Part shown: positions 23,703-36,623 of the stretch, piece by piece
How the letters are laid out: each line of letters begins with the position of its first letter
How positions within the stretch are numbered: position 1 is the stretch's first letter
Source of the DNA: Ascaphus truei
Taxonomy: Eukaryota; Chordata; Amphibia; Anura; Ascaphidae
Reading direction: 5' to 3'
NCBI GenBank assembly: GCA_036426205.1
Contig: CM071579.1
Span: forward strand, 22,470,137 to 22,534,136
Length of the DNA stretch: 64,000 bases
Notes under the pieces: model-generated
The model's input: only the letters and a program-made list of their open reading frames with translations
Databases searched by the model: none
Told to the model about the DNA's origin: nothing
Program-made: the position numbers and the translations under genes

Positions 23703-24745
23703 TGTATTATTTGGTACAGATATTTCTATCGCTTTTAATAGTAATCGCTATGTTGCTGTCATTATCCCAAAGGCACACGCCACACAGCGCCTTGCTCATG
23801 AAAGTCTGTAATTAAAATGTTCCTCTTCTTTTGATAATCAAAGATGACTGTACGGCTTCATGAGGTATGTGAGCAACGGATAGGCCTCGTCCGATAAAAG
23901 TACGAGGCAACTGTTGGCTTGTTCGACTAAATGGCAAGCTTTATGCAAAGGCGACAGCAATTTTTTTTCTTCAATAAGCTGATAAAGCGATGATGCTCTA
24001 AACACCTGTAACGCTTAGGCTACCCACAATCCGGGACCGGACCGTGGGGCTGAGGTGGGGGTGGATATACACCGACCTTAGACCACGAAGCCGGGTCCGG
24101 TTGCGCAGTCCGAAGTCATGCGTAGCCGGGTCAGGATTGGAGAAGGCACGTATTTAATGAGAGGCAGTGATAGAGTCTGAAACTGAGCTGAGAGCTTCAA
24201 AAATGTTCACGTCAAAGTCATTGAACAATCTTTTCTTAGTACATGACCCCATGTAGTATCACTTGTCAGCTCCACATGTGTCCTCACATTCACCTTTCTT
24301 GTCTGGGGAACAAATGAGAATTATCTTGGTTTACAAGGAACCTGCACAGATCCCGTAAGAAGTTGTCCAGCCTCGTTACCCCGGCACTGTTAAATATGTC
24401 AATTATTTTAGAAAATGGATGTTTGATTAGTTTTATCTGTGAGAAATATTCCAGGAGAAGGGAAATCAGGTTATCCATCGAACGGGTTAATACACCCAAA
24501 CAAACCATAACCCTGCATTCAAGTCAATAGGAGTTTGGGCGCTGTAACCCGAATCTGGGGATAAGTTCCTAATACCTCTGTACAGTGATTGGGATACAAA
24601 TTACCCCTTTCAACACTGGAGATAATACAACACTGAAGGGGTTAGATATATACATGCATTATTATTTTTAAAGCCTGAAAATATGATACTGTTACATTGG
24701 TTACAGTGGGGACTCTGAACATGGGAGGGATACGTTGATGTTGCT
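23703..24745. other. Unassigned DNA
   Basis: The GC-richer patch 24020-24150 (ccgggaccggaccg, gccgggtccggttgc) may be a repeat fragment. A 72-codon minus frame at 24290-24508 shows no domain. Nothing firm. Confidence 0.4.
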
Positions 24746-24925
24746 TGCTGACCCCAGTGACATAATAACCCGAGTGTAAGCTCCCTGCGACAGGCACCAA
24801 CTTCCTATTCTCCCAGTTTGTCTTAACATGTATGTTCTCTCTTTGTCACATAATGTCGCTGACCCTCCCACATCGTGCCGCACTGCGCCATACACAGAAA
24901 AGATAATAACAATAATAAATGTTCA
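24746..24925 (+). repeat. L2-like LINE 3' tail fragment
   Basis: It contains the tell-tale gtgtaagctccctgcgacagg block and a run toward aataacaataataaat, matching the 3' ends of L2-type LINEs and of SINEs that borrow that tail. It is truncated and has no coding frame. Confidence 0.5.
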
Positions 24926-25094
24926 GAAGTCTGTCTGTGGCCAACAGGGAACAAGGATAAGGAAGAGATAGCACATACAGACAGTCACGAGAGACGCCGT
25001 CAGATAAACTATATGAAATTATTTCAGATACTTGTAATTGTAAATTTGAATAAATCGCTGCCAAGAGTTCAATTTGTTTTTACATGGGACAAAC

Positions 25095-25295
25095 CCTTAA
25101 TTACCTGTCCCTTGTATGAATGGATGAATCTGCGTGTCCTGCCTACTCTGCACACTCTGTCCTTACTTGTCTGTCATTCTGTTTATGTAGTTGATGTCAC
25201 TCTGTACCCGCATGGTACCGCGCGGTGGTATATGTTGGTGCTTTACAAATAAACGATAATAATAATACAAATAATAATAATTATAATAATACTCT
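25095..25295 (+). repeat. L2-like LINE 3' tail with (AAT)n end
   Basis: The segment ends with gttggtgctttacaaataaa, then cgataataataata. The 'gcgctttacaaataaa' phrase followed by a short AT-rich microsatellite is the usual 3' end of L2-type LINEs. It has no coding frame, so it is a 5'-truncated copy. Confidence 0.6.
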
Positions 25296-25383
25296 GTTAC
25301 TCTCTTCCTTTTAGCGGTGACCAGCCGCTCAGCATAAATCTGATTATGAATGTATCATGGTTTAGGTACAGAGGTGCAAAGGG

Positions 25384-25387
<4 letters not shown>

Positions 25388-25436
<49 letters not shown>

Positions 25437-25468
25437 TATAAATTATAGTATATATATATATTATATAT
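25388..25468. repeat. (AT)n microsatellite
   Basis: A nearly pure alternating AT run of about 45 bases, followed by tatata-rich sequence to 25468. Confidence 0.95.
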
Positions 25469-25472
25469 TGTA

Positions 25473-25512
25473 CCCCTGAAGAAGTCTCTTTTGAGACGAA
25501 ACCGCCATAGGG
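25473..25512 (+). ncRNA. Hammerhead-like motif (degenerate)
   Basis: CTGAAGA (25476-25482) is followed by one extra A, then GTCTC-TTTT-GAGAC (perfect 5-bp stem II, 25484-25497) and GAAAC (25498-25502). CCC (25473-25475) can pair with GGG (25510-25512) as the inner part of stem I. The CUGANGA and GAAA boxes in this order are the hammerhead core. The extra A and the degenerate stem III and stem I argue against activity. The motif sits directly after the AT microsatellite. Confidence 0.4.
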
Positions 25513-25974
25513 AAGTGTTTTGTGACTTATTTCCAGTTGTATTATTCATATGCCACTCTGACTTATGGGACTCTTATTGTTTGGCACTCAAAAACCAAGT
25601 ACAGCAGCACTACTGATATCCTTGCGGGATCGCCGCAGTTCTATCAGGAGAGCCCAGCTACGTCACCAATCTCGCAAGACGTACCAGAGGCATCATATGC
25701 GGTGACGAAGGGCTGGGGCAGAGAGACACTCCCCACTTGCTCCGGTACACGAAGAGTAGAAGTATGCTAGTGTTGCTGTGTGTTCCTTCCCAGGGAGGTG
25801 TACTGGAGCGGCTGTATACCTGCACCTGGCTGGCGATTGAGTATACCTCATGACGGCTTTTATTCCCTTTAGTTTTTTTGAGTGTGCATTTTTATATATC
25901 CAACCATATAAATTTGTAACCTTAATACGCTGTGAGTGCGCCCTGTTTTTTGTTTGTTTTTTCTTGTATATTAT
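25513..25974. other. Unassigned DNA after the hammerhead-like motif
   Basis: No gene is visible. The segment lies between AT microsatellites and probably belongs to the same retroelement as the motif at 25473. Confidence 0.35.
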
Positions 25975-26124
25975 AATATATATATATATATATATATAGT
26001 CAGGTATGGAGATTAGCACTCACGGTTTGTTGGCAGGAGCAGATGCTTGTGTGTGCAGTGTGCGTCTCTTTTTGGCTATCAGGATCCCTGGTATCCAATG
26101 TACTATATATATTATATATATATA

Positions 26125-26180
<56 letters not shown>

Positions 26181-26186
26181 ATATGC
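25975..26186. repeat. Two AT microsatellites around a 100-bp unique segment
   Basis: Alternating AT runs occupy 25975-25998 and 26103-26186. Between them is a segment starting agtcaggtatggagattagc. Tyr/Ile frames over the AT runs are artefacts. Confidence 0.85.
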
Positions 26187-26612
26187 AACAATGTAGTAGT
26201 AATAAAGCACTCAAATAAGATCCCTATGAATATGACACTCAGAGTACGTCAGATATATATTGGTTACAACTCAGTGAGGTCCTAGGATACGAATATTCTA
26301 ATTTATGGGGTATTACTGTGCAATACACCTCGTAAGACCACTGGCAAATATGTATGAAAAAAGGGTACTAGTAAGATCTCAACATTAACTGAGAAAAAAA
26401 ACAATACAACGTTATTCATAATTCGGAACAACAACGCATGTGAATTATTTTCAGTGATTATTACAATCTCCATCGGTGAGGCAGCTTGGACTCCTGAATG
26501 TAAGGTAAGGTAAGGGAGGGTACATCCCATCTATACAAAATATATACCTGACGTACCTCGGGTGCATCTTGATAGGGATCTTATGTGAGTGTTTATGCTA
26601 CAAACATTGTTG
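26187..26612. repeat. Imperfect inverted repeat, arms of about 75 bp
   Basis: The left arm, 26187-26262, includes aacaatgtag, gcactcaaataagatcccta and gtacgtcagatatata. The right arm, 26540-26612, is its reverse complement with mismatches (tatatacctgacgtac, gatagggatcttatgtgagtg, acattgttg). About 280 bp separate the arms. It could be a foldback-type element or two head-to-head copies of one repeat. Confidence 0.7.
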
Positions 26613-29004
26613 TTTATGATATCCTCTACCTTCTCCTGTTTTGAATAAAGTGGAGTGGATTTCTGAATTGTTGATTGCTACGTTTTACACGTATACAAGA
26701 AACATCAGAGACAGACACCATAAGATACACCAATACCACCGATTGGGATATGCACAAAATGGGGAGATCGTGAGTACACACTGTAGGATTTCGAAATCCA
26801 AACGAATGCACTCTGTTCTTAAACATTTTGCACTATATTTTGTATGTTTTTCTATTTTACATACTGATCTGCGCTCCCCAAAATCCAGACTATTGCACAT
26901 TTTGGATAAGAGGCAATATAAGAAAGTGATTATTTAGCAAATGTTGTATTTTAGAACATAGGAGGAAGCAGGGGGGGTCACAGGAGCTAAATCACATTCA
27001 TTCCGGGTACCACCTGCTTCAAATGAGATACTATCTCCGACGAGGGGTAGTCGTTCCGCTAGCAGGGATCACGTGAGGGCGGAGTCTCCAAAACTGCTTG
27101 CGCCCTGCTGGCCTATAGGAAGCCGTGATGTCATCAGGTTTGTCTTCCTATGGCCCACGTGACACGAGGAGCTTTAAACGTTGTCGAGATACAGGCCTCC
27201 ATAGGGGGTGCTGGTATCTCCGGAAAGCAGGTATCCCCCGAGCTATAAATTAATGGGGTTCATCTCCGGAGAGCCCCTGATTCAACCCAATGTTAAAAAA
27301 CCTAATAATAATTACAAAAAGGGTATGAATTGCTTTTTAATGGACTGAGCAAGTTAAAGCGCTGATACCACAGCAGTTGTGGGCTTAGTAGTGCATGGAT
27401 TTATTGACTTCATTTGTATGTTATCACACTGTTTATAGTTCATTACAAAGAACCGTGATACTTTGCGTAGCAAGGTGCCGTACAAAGTATCTACCGAGTA
27501 AGAACAGTCATGAAAATCAGCCAAGCGCCGTCCCAGAGTAGCATATTTACAGTAGTATTGTAAATGCATAGCATGGGAACCTCTCCATGCAGAATCGTGC
27601 AGTGTTTTAGTGCTCTCCGAATAATGAAAGCAAAGCACATTACCATTTGAAGGGTACGGTACTTTAATAGCAGTGCTTTTTTTTTTCATATAAAAAATAA
27701 TCATATTATATAAACTATTGAGTCCCAAAATGTTCCTTTGTATTAAATGGCTAAAAGACTGTTTTATTTGAAGTAAGTAAGTTTCCTCAAACCAATTGGG
27801 CTAGTAGGGGCACCTTTCAAATGCGGCAGCTTATTCCTGGCTGTTAAGTTGTGTTATTCAAACGTTTGAAGCCTCACTGCTCATACCTGCAGGTTGATCC
27901 AATTAATGTTTGTGTGATCCACATGAAATATGGGGAACAAAACGTGGTTTGTGATTACAGACCAACAAGAAGATACAAAATGTACCTTTTTTATTTTATT
28001 TCAACATCGCACCAAATAGAATTCAGCGATGAGAACTTAATTGGGTTGGTAAACACTTAGATAATCATTACAGCCAGAATGACCCCCTTGCTGCTCCATA
28101 CAGTACGTGTTATTGCTGTTAAGAAAACTGGCAAAGTTCAACCAATGAGAATGTTAATAACTAAAAAACACACATGAGTATGACTATGAGTCAGACTGGA
28201 ATAACTTCTTGATAATGTGGAGTTGTACTGATCCGTACAATTATTGGGAAAACATGTGGCTCTAGTATCAACATTTTGATGTAAATAGATTTTGGCCCTT
28301 GGGTCACAGAAATGATCTAGTTTATATGAAACAGTAGTGAGAGGAGGAGTTTAGGAGAGAGGTTTAAATGGACACACACAATCCCTGCAAGCTATAACAC
28401 AACACCCCCCACACCATATCATGTATATTTTGTGTCAAAAGGAGTGCACAGGGTGTGACCAAATGTAAACACAAAAGGCAATAATTCCCATATGACAAAA
28501 AAATATATAGTTACATACAGTACTTAACCGTTTGTCTTCTCAAAGTAAGGTCATTACTTAACCTCTTTGGCCAAAGCGTTATAATCCTGCAGAGCCAGGC
28601 ACACAGCATGACCCTTGCAGGTCTAACACTACCTGTGAATTTTCTCATTACCTCATTTTGTTTTTACTACTCACATCTTTCCCATTATTATAAGGCAACT
28701 CCAAAACTGTTGGCATATGAGTCCAAAGTATTCTGCCGTTTGTTGTACCTTGCATGAAAGTGAAGAGGTAGGTAGAGCAACGGAGTTCAGACGTGTATAG
28801 GTAATCCTTCATATAAGGTTAAAATCACTTATAAATGCAATATAAAAGATTATAAGACCTTTAACTTAAGATGAATAGAATAATAAACAGTACTCCGTGG
28901 ATCGGAGCCTCTTTCCTCATGATGCGGCATGATGGAACGCACGATAGGAGATCCCCTTCTGACATTTTTGGGAGCAGTCTGTACTCCACTGTGTGCAACC
29001 TGTC
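26613..29004. other. Unassigned non-coding DNA
   Basis: About 2.4 kb with no recognisable element. The 124-codon minus frame (27354-27728) and others show no motif or codon pattern. The region 27130-27260 is slightly GC-rich. It may hold old repeats I cannot name. Confidence 0.45.
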
Positions 29005-29470
29005 TTCTCTGGGCTCTATGCACAAACGCCGAAAGTTTTTTTATCGACACAAAGCATTTGGTATTCAAGTAAGGCCGATCATAATTTGCCAAAATCTACA
29101 TTTTTTGTCCGTATAAAAAAATTATGGCAGCGGGCTGGCGATAAGCCACTTTCGGCACTTCGCCACTTTTTTAAATCGCGCTGTATTCTAGTAGCCAGAT
29201 CATGTTTTCGGTGCTTATAGGAGCTGATCGGCAGTTCTCAAAAAGCCATTTTTTCGGCGCAAATCGTACCGCCAACTTTGAGTTGCGGGTCGGTGGGAGA
29301 GAGGGGGAGAAGCATTGGCCACAGGGCGACACTAGAAAAAAATCAGCGGCTTTTTCCTGTCGTGCTGATTGGCCGGGGGTCTCCGGACTGATACCAGCAC
29401 CGGGCCCCCCTGGCATGCATTCGAGCGCGGATAAAAAAAAAAAAAGGAAAAATGCATGTAAAGCCCAATT
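29005..29470. mobile_element. Possible non-autonomous DNA transposon
   Basis: The left edge gggctctatgca (about 29009) and right edge tgcatgtaaagccc (about 29454-29467) are roughly inverse. The interior has frequent small palindromes (ccgaaag/ctttcgg, gccacttttt) like the Harbinger-type MITE at 59534. No target duplication can be confirmed, so the class is a guess. Confidence 0.3.
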
Positions 29471-30880
29471 CATTACCTTAGCGGCTAACCGCTAAGCAAT
29501 GAAGGGTATTAAACCACCCGTGCCAGCTTATTTGGGTAGCGAGGGGTGGGTGTGGAAGGTAAGTTAGTTTTGTATGTAGATCGTTGTTGTATTGTATTTG
29601 GCCCTGTGTTTGTTAGGGCTTGGGGGAGTTGCGGGTGCAATCTAACCCCTTCACACCGAGTTAGCAGTTAATACCGCTATAGTCATGAAGGGGTTATACG
29701 CCTCCGCTTACCCACCGCAAAGCCCCTAAACAACCACCGTGGGGCTAATACCCCCTTCAACAAACCGGGCCCACAAGAAAAAAAAACACACACAACAGCC
29801 CACACGAAAAGAGAGAAAGAAAAGAGAAGCAATAGAAAGTAAGAGATAAATGATGGGCTTCAGTATAAATAGAGAATATATAGTAGTATTAATTTAAAAC
29901 CGAGTAAGTAGCAAATAGTATAGTAGAGAAGAGATTTATATAAAAATATTTAAAAAAATATATAATATCATTTCTTTATATTATTATTTCAGGATAATTT
30001 ATTATTATGTTGTGTAGTTGGGGCTGTTGAGTGTGATTTGTTTATATATGTATATGTATTGAATATACGTATAGATATTATTACCACACTTTCAGACGTC
30101 CCGATAAGAACCCCTAACATACACATACTATGACACGTGTGCAATTGATACTATAGGCCGGCAGGGCGCGCCCTCGGGTGTTACCCACAGGCCCGGAGTT
30201 AGGATCGCTTAAAGCGACCTGAAAAAAGTGACAGGGAAAAAAAAAAAAAAGCAGAAAAAGGAAAAAAAAGAAGGGCACCAACACACAAAAAACCCACACA
30301 ATAGGCCCTTGTATGAATGTCCAAAACACATACAGAAGAGGAAAGAAATAAAACCCCTAACCACTTTCCCATTACCATACATACCACCACCCCTTACCAA
30401 ATTCCTCCCACCTATAACCTCCCCCTTCTCCTGCCCCCCCCCTCCCCCTACACCATACAGTATATATAGTAAATGGGCACAAAGTAACTATTATCCACAA
30501 AGGATTAATATTGAAGGTGCCCATTTTAATTGTAATAAAAAGATCATAAACACCAATCAATACATTACTAATATACACTCACCATGTCAGGATGCCACGA
30601 TGAAGGCCATCCTCATCTTATCTGTTCATGCCGCCCTCCGATGACTATGAAACAAAACAGGACACACAAGAATGAAAACATCCAATGTAACTGTTTATCC
30701 CTAACCCCTAATCCACATAGAGGTTATTAACCGCTCTACAGTCATTAAGAGGTTAACCCACCCACTCACCCACCAATCGGGAGGTCCTACTTTCCCTCCC
30801 AACATAACAACCCCCCACCCGTTGAGGGCCTAACCACCCTCCACACACTACCACAAAAGGGGAGGCCTACCCACATACCC
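29471..30880. other. Unassigned DNA with duplicated A/C-rich blocks
   Basis: The phrase taataccgctatagtcatgaa with gggttata near 29669 recurs in altered form as attaaccgctctacagtcatta near 30727, each followed by C- and A-rich sequence. So two copies of a repeat lie here, class unknown. An A run lies at 30237-30250. Confidence 0.4.
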
Positions 30881-31440
30881 TGGGGGCCAATACCCCCTCC
30901 ACCCCCCTCGCCATCATCTTACCCAATACCCTTCCCCCTTTTTCCCATCTCATCTGAGCTAGTCACCTTACCTTCACTTTTTATCTCCTCACCCATTCAC
31001 ACTTCGTCTAACCCCCTCCTCTCTCCCCCTTCCTTTCCTGTCACCGCTACATTACTTACCTCCCATACATTTACATCTCTATCGTCACTTCCCCCCATCT
31101 TTCTCCTCGCCCAGTACCCACCCACTTCAACCCCGACCCCAACCCTACACCTCTCTGTTCCTTTCCATCGGCCGCATCCCCCCAACCCCCCACCGCACGT
31201 ACCACCTTACTGAGCCCCCTTCCTCCTCCTTTCCCCATCCCCCCTTCTAGGTCTCCATTCTGTTCTACTTCACCTGCTCACTCCAATCCCGTCTCCTTAC
31301 TTCCCCATTCCCATTAGTCGTTTCTCCGAATCGACTTCCCCGCTCTACTTACGCATTACGCGTACGTTCTTACTTCACCTCCACCTCCTCTTCCTCGCTA
31401 TCATCCTTCTCTCACTCCCCTTGCCCTCTATTTCTTGTGC
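30881..31440. repeat. Pyrimidine-rich tract
   Basis: Over about 560 bases the plus strand is dominated by C and T (ccctcc, ttcctcctcctttcccc) with scattered A and little G. There is no clear period. Frames through it are unsupported. Confidence 0.65.
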
Positions 31441-33300
31441 TTCCTAGCCTGGCATCCCTACCCCATCCTCTCAAATTCCCCGTCACTTCATGGGACTTCT
31501 CTTATTTCTATAGTTTTTCTCCTCCTTCACCCGACCATTACTTGTCTTTATAAAACCCCCCATTTTCCGATCCGTCTCCTAGAGATTCTCTTTCTTGCTC
31601 GTCCCGGCTCTTGCCCACTTTTTCGATTTATGGCCTTACATTATTTTGTGCTTGTGTCTTCCCCCGTTATGTTGTTGACCTGTGCTTCCGTTTCCCAGGA
31701 TTGTTGGTTCCTAAGAAGTCGTGGGGTTCTTTTTAGAAATTTGTGTTCGAAGGCTGGTTATACATGAAGGAAGAGAAAAAAGAAAAAATGGGGGGAAATG
31801 CCGGAAAAAACCGAAGATTTAGAAAAAATTTAGAGAAAGAGAATAAACCCCCCCTAGAGGTATCTAAAACCCCCACTTTTCAAATCGCGGACCACACAAC
31901 CAGCGCAAATACCTCCCCCCTCTCAACCACCCCCCCACACCACCAAACAGTAGTTACAGAACCGTACCCATGTACCCCAAAAAAACAATACACGGCCACC
32001 CCCCCCAAATAAGCATCATTCCCACAACCACAAATAAAGCATCCCCACAATCCCACAATAAGAAGTCACATTCGCATGTTAAGGAATGGGGATAAAGAAA
32101 CATTTGACCCACCACTAAGGGTCTTCTATTGTTGTGTTTGCCCCCTAGTAATACATGATTTATTCTTTACATACAGGGTTTCATTACCCAGCCCAACGCG
32201 GATGGTCCCCGGTTGTGGACTGGGCGGAGGTCCCGGGTCACCTGAACAGACTACAGGTAACAGCAATTCTTGTGTCAAAAGGTTTTGGAGGCTGTTGGGA
32301 AGGGTCCCCCCACGCCAAGCACAATGGCCCCCAGTGGTGGTTTTCTCCTTGGGTCAAAGTTGGGCCAACAAATCCCACAATATTGAATACCCAACGGTAG
32401 GCCAGCCCGCGGATGTCTGGGAGCAAGGGTCAGGACCAAAGGTGTCTGAGGGGCCTCGGTTTTGGGTTCTCCACGGGGGGTCTCGGGGAAGGTATGGGCG
32501 AATCACCGAGTGCTCATAGGGTTATGCGTTGCCCACGGAATTGTATGTGGGACCACCACCTTTTCTGCGACGGTTCATCCCCGCACACTAGGGGTCAGCG
32601 GTTTTTGCCCCAACGGATGTTTGGAGAACCACCGGTATAGTACTTCCCGCAGACTTATGTTCGTCGCGGTGCCCCCCCATGCCCCCCACAGATGTGGAGA
32701 ACCAATCTGCTTTCATCCGCATGGTGTATTGGTCACAGATGGAACCTCCAGCCTGAGACCCATGAGATAACCGAGGAAAGCAGGGCCCCAGGAGCCGAGG
32801 ATTACTTGCAGATGGTCTCTCAAGAAGGTATTCCGCAGCAGAACCAAGGAACCAACCCTGAATGTAAAAAAAAAAAAAAAAAAAAATAAAACCTGTGGCC
32901 TCGTTACGTTATCATTCGACAGTACAGTCGGGGATTACCGCCCCACCCCCCCCAACACCACAGACAATAATGTGCAAAATAACTATGTCCGATAGGGTGA
33001 ATATACTTTTATTTGCCCATTATTGAAAACATTAATAGCATATTAAATAATAAATAAGTTACTGACCTCATCATAAAAGACCCCTGTCTGCCAGCAACAT
33101 CCTTTATTTCCATTGCACCCCAAAACCAAAATACCATAGCCAATACTAGACAATACATTCAGATTATCAATTAACCCCTTAAACCTTATGATAACAACCG
33201 CAAAAGTGTAATTAAGTGTGGTTTTTGTGGTTAGCCACACTGGGCCCGATACCAACCTTCACCCATTCATTGTACAGTGGATTCATCATGCAATATTAGG
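31441..33300. other. Unassigned DNA with an internal poly(A)
   Basis: Frames near 31435-31767 and 32076-32519 lack motifs. A run of about 21 A at 32865-32886 is followed by taaaacctgtggcc. It could be the tail of a retrocopy, but no gene match or target duplication is visible upstream. A C run lies at 32943-32952. Confidence 0.4.
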
Positions 33301-34259
33301 AATAACAGATATATTATAGCTATATATATATATATAAACACACACACACATGATGAACCAATATACAAATAAATGTAGAAGGGTTATCAAAAACATGCTG
33401 TACTACAAATACCACTTCTCCATACAGACACACTACAATAAAATCCATTACCTTTAATAATCCAATCTGATCTTCCAATCAAAATCCTCAAATGCCAATC
33501 AAAAACCTCAAACGACAATCAAAACATTGTATTTACATTGTATATATGATGCATACAATCTATGCACCATATACATTCTGCAAATGAATGTTAACAATAA
33601 CATATTCCAAACAAAATACCAATACATCCAAACAAGTATACTATTTAAACCAATCCAGTAACCATAAATCAATTAGCATTCATTAATTAAATCCCTAAAC
33701 AATTTACATTCCATCCCTAACAATTAAACAATGAACTAATTCAATCGTTGAACAGAACAAGTTATCCTCTGACAAAAATAAGTACCAACAAGAATACAAT
33801 ATACAAAAGCAAGCCTCACCCTGACCTAAAGTACACCAAACAATAGCAAAAATTACATCTATCTAATTTTAAAATACATGACACACACATTTATGCATAG
33901 CCAAAATAATTTAAAACACAGCAAATCAAGCTTTTAAAACAACATCATTTCTTTCCCTGTATTTATATATCGATCTAGACATACATACATACATACATAC
34001 ATACATACATACAGTGGCAAGAAATTATATACCAAAAATAAATAAATACACATGTAAAAAAGCTTTAAAAAAAAGAACAAGTTAAATAAAATACATTTCT
34101 TTAGTTCACTTACCAATAGTTGACCCACTCACCGACTCCCGTTGAACAGCTTACTCTCGAACCAATTCACCACGCACAGGAACCCATAAAATAATAAACC
34201 ATAAAATAATAAACATTAAAATAAAAATCCAAAACAATCCACGGGTCTTCTATTTGTAA
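33301..34259. other. AT-rich DNA with a (CATA)n microsatellite
   Basis: It is strongly AT-rich with scattered ataaat and aatcaa blocks. A tetranucleotide run of catacata lies at 33978-34012. No gene. Confidence 0.7.
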
Positions 34260-34660
34260 TCCATCTTCATCTGTATTCTTCTTTCTTCTATCTGCGGCTC
34301 TCTTCCGGGGTCTTCATGTCTTCTACGGCCACGCCCTGGCCTTCTTCTTCTATAGGAGGTCCTTCCTCCTCGGCGTTTGCCTTCAAAATGAGACGACATA
34401 GGCTTTTAAAGGCCTATGACGTCAATTTTCATCATGGTTCCCACGGCCCTGATTGGGCCATGAAAACCATGTGTTTTGGCCGAGAAAAAAAAATGATGAC
34501 GTCACTTAAAGGCAATGAAAGCACAGCCAATCAGAATGGCTTTGCTTCAAATGCCTTTAAGATGACGTCATTAAAAGAAACATGGACGGCCTCACATGGT
34601 ACGGTTGCCAATCAGAGCATGGGAACTCCATCCCAACTCTAGTGACAGCACAGTGTAAGA
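34260..34660. repeat. Probable dispersed repeat with dyad blocks
   Basis: It holds repeated local palindromes and near-repeats: taaaggcctatgacgtca (34396), gatgacgtcacttaaaggc (34495) and aatgcctttaagatgacgtca (34549), plus three ccaatca or gattggc blocks. The dense dyads suggest a non-autonomous DNA element or an LTR, but ends are not visible. Confidence 0.4.
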
Positions 34661-35700
34661 CGTGACAGTCTGAGACATTGTGGCAAACAAAAATCAGTCT
34701 GCTACATTGTCCAGTCACGCAGTGTGTATGTGCTATCTGCTCTCTATGCCTTCACTGCCTCATTTGTTTAATGATAACACAGGTTCATTTACCTTTGAAA
34801 GGAGTATATTTAATTTATCTTTTACTCACAGTTTTTGTACCACTAGTACCAGATAGGGCTCCGGGCACAAGACGTTGTCATTAAGACACCTTGACAGACA
34901 TTACCAGTCTGCCAACTTGTCTGACTCGCAGCTCTGGAATTATAGAATATACATAGCTCTAGGGTCCTTTTACTAACTGGTAATTCTTAATGTGTACAGT
35001 CTGTACAGTCCAGACAATCCTGTCTGGCTCTTGAGTCATCAATACCTCCTTCTGCTGTGTATGTTTATGTAGACCTCATCTATTGTCTGCAGCTAAGGTT
35101 TTAAGGCTCAACTACAGCATTATCACTTACACATATAACATCCCATTAGCTCTTGGGATTATCAGCAGATCCTGTCACTGAACATATGCTCACTTATTTT
35201 GGCAAGTGTAGTGGTTCAGAGAGTACCTATTGCATTTAATAGGACTATTTATCCCTACCCCCATTCTCCTTTTTATTTTTCGCCATTTGTATAGGGTTAC
35301 CTCACATTGAGGGTTATCCATATAATTATATTTTATTTGAGGATTTCTCCGATTAAATTTGATTTTAAATAATTCATCATTACATGTTAGAATTGATCCA
35401 CTCGTCTCCATCAGGTTCTCAGGTCAGCAGTATCACCAGCCGTAGAGTGTTCTCATTATAGGGGTTCTTTTTTCTTCTTAGTTGATATTCAGTTATTTCC
35501 CCTGATTGTAGCACCTGTGTCCAGGCAGTAGCGAGGGTTCCCTGTTCCCTTTCCCCTCCCCTCCCCCTTACCTTGGTTATATATATATACAAATATATTC
35601 AGGGACAATACAAGGAGCTTTCAAAAGAACTATTCGTCCCACGGGCAGTACAAAGGACTCGGGCCATACCTTAAGGTTGGAGGAAAGGAAATTTCACCAG
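34661..35700. other. Unassigned non-coding DNA
   Basis: No recognisable gene. A short CT-rich run at 35540-35575 and a short AT run at 35579-35590 are the only features. Confidence 0.5.
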
Positions 35701-35707
35701 CAACAAA

Positions 35708-36085
35708 GGAAAGGGTTCTTTACAGTAAGGGCAGTTAAAATGTGGAATTCATTACCCATGGAGACTGTGATGGCAGATACAATAGATTTGTTCAAAAAAA
35801 GGTTGGACATCTTTTTAGATGGGAAAGGTATACAGGGATATACCAAATAAGTATACATGGGAAGGATGTTGATCCAGGGAGTAATCTGATTGCCAATTCT
35901 TGGAGTCAGGAAGGAATTAATTTTTCCCCTTAATCGGGTATTTTGTTTGCCTTCCTCTGGATCAATAAGTAAGTATAGATATAGGATAAAGTATCTGTTG
36001 TCTAAATTTAGCATAGGTTGAACTTGATGGACCTACGTCTTTTTTCAACCTCATCTACTATGTAACTATGTAACTATGTAACCAT
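35708..36085 (+). repeat. Dispersed repeat family B, copy 2
   Basis: Same ordered blocks as 23303-23702, with the closing tandem ctatgtaactatgtaac. Differences are point changes and small indels, including a missing segment after ttttcccctta. The two copies are about 12 kb apart in the same orientation, with unrelated flanks, so they are separate insertions rather than one duplication. Confidence 0.8.
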
Positions 36086-36435
36086 CTTCACTGTAGTGTC
36101 TGTGTACTTTACATACACACTTCAACATAAAATATCACCCCATAATGTTTATTTTTGCAGGATAAACAGATATATTTTTTGGCACCTCTTAATCATGAAC
36201 TGTTTGCAATCATTTGATTCATCAAATCGCAACGATTACGAATATCTATTCGTTCTTCTGGCAAATCGCAGTCAGGCCCATGATATCTGCAAAAACAAAA
36301 CAAACACACACAAGCGCACCACAGATTAGTAAAAGGGGTATCACAAAATGTAATAAAATTTACTAAAGATCACTGTGACCAAAAGACAATAATCAATAAA
36401 TAAAATGTACAAAACAAAAACACATAAAAATACAC
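36086..36435. other. Unassigned AT-rich spacer
   Basis: Plain AT-rich DNA between repeat B and the LINE tail. Nothing recognised. Confidence 0.5.
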
Positions 36436-36623
36436 ATATTTTATTTTATTTATTTATAAAATATTTTACCAGGAAGTAATACAGTGAGAGTTACCTCTCG
36501 TTTTCAAGTATGTCCTGGGCACAGAGTAAAACAAATAATACATGGTTACAAGTACAGTTACATAAATGAGCAGGGTATACATTATATACAAGACATTGCG
36601 TGCACAATTAAAGAAAATATATA

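Noticed and set aside
32862..32890. Processed pseudogene tail
   Set aside because: A run of A alone is not enough; no gene-like sequence or target duplication is found upstream.
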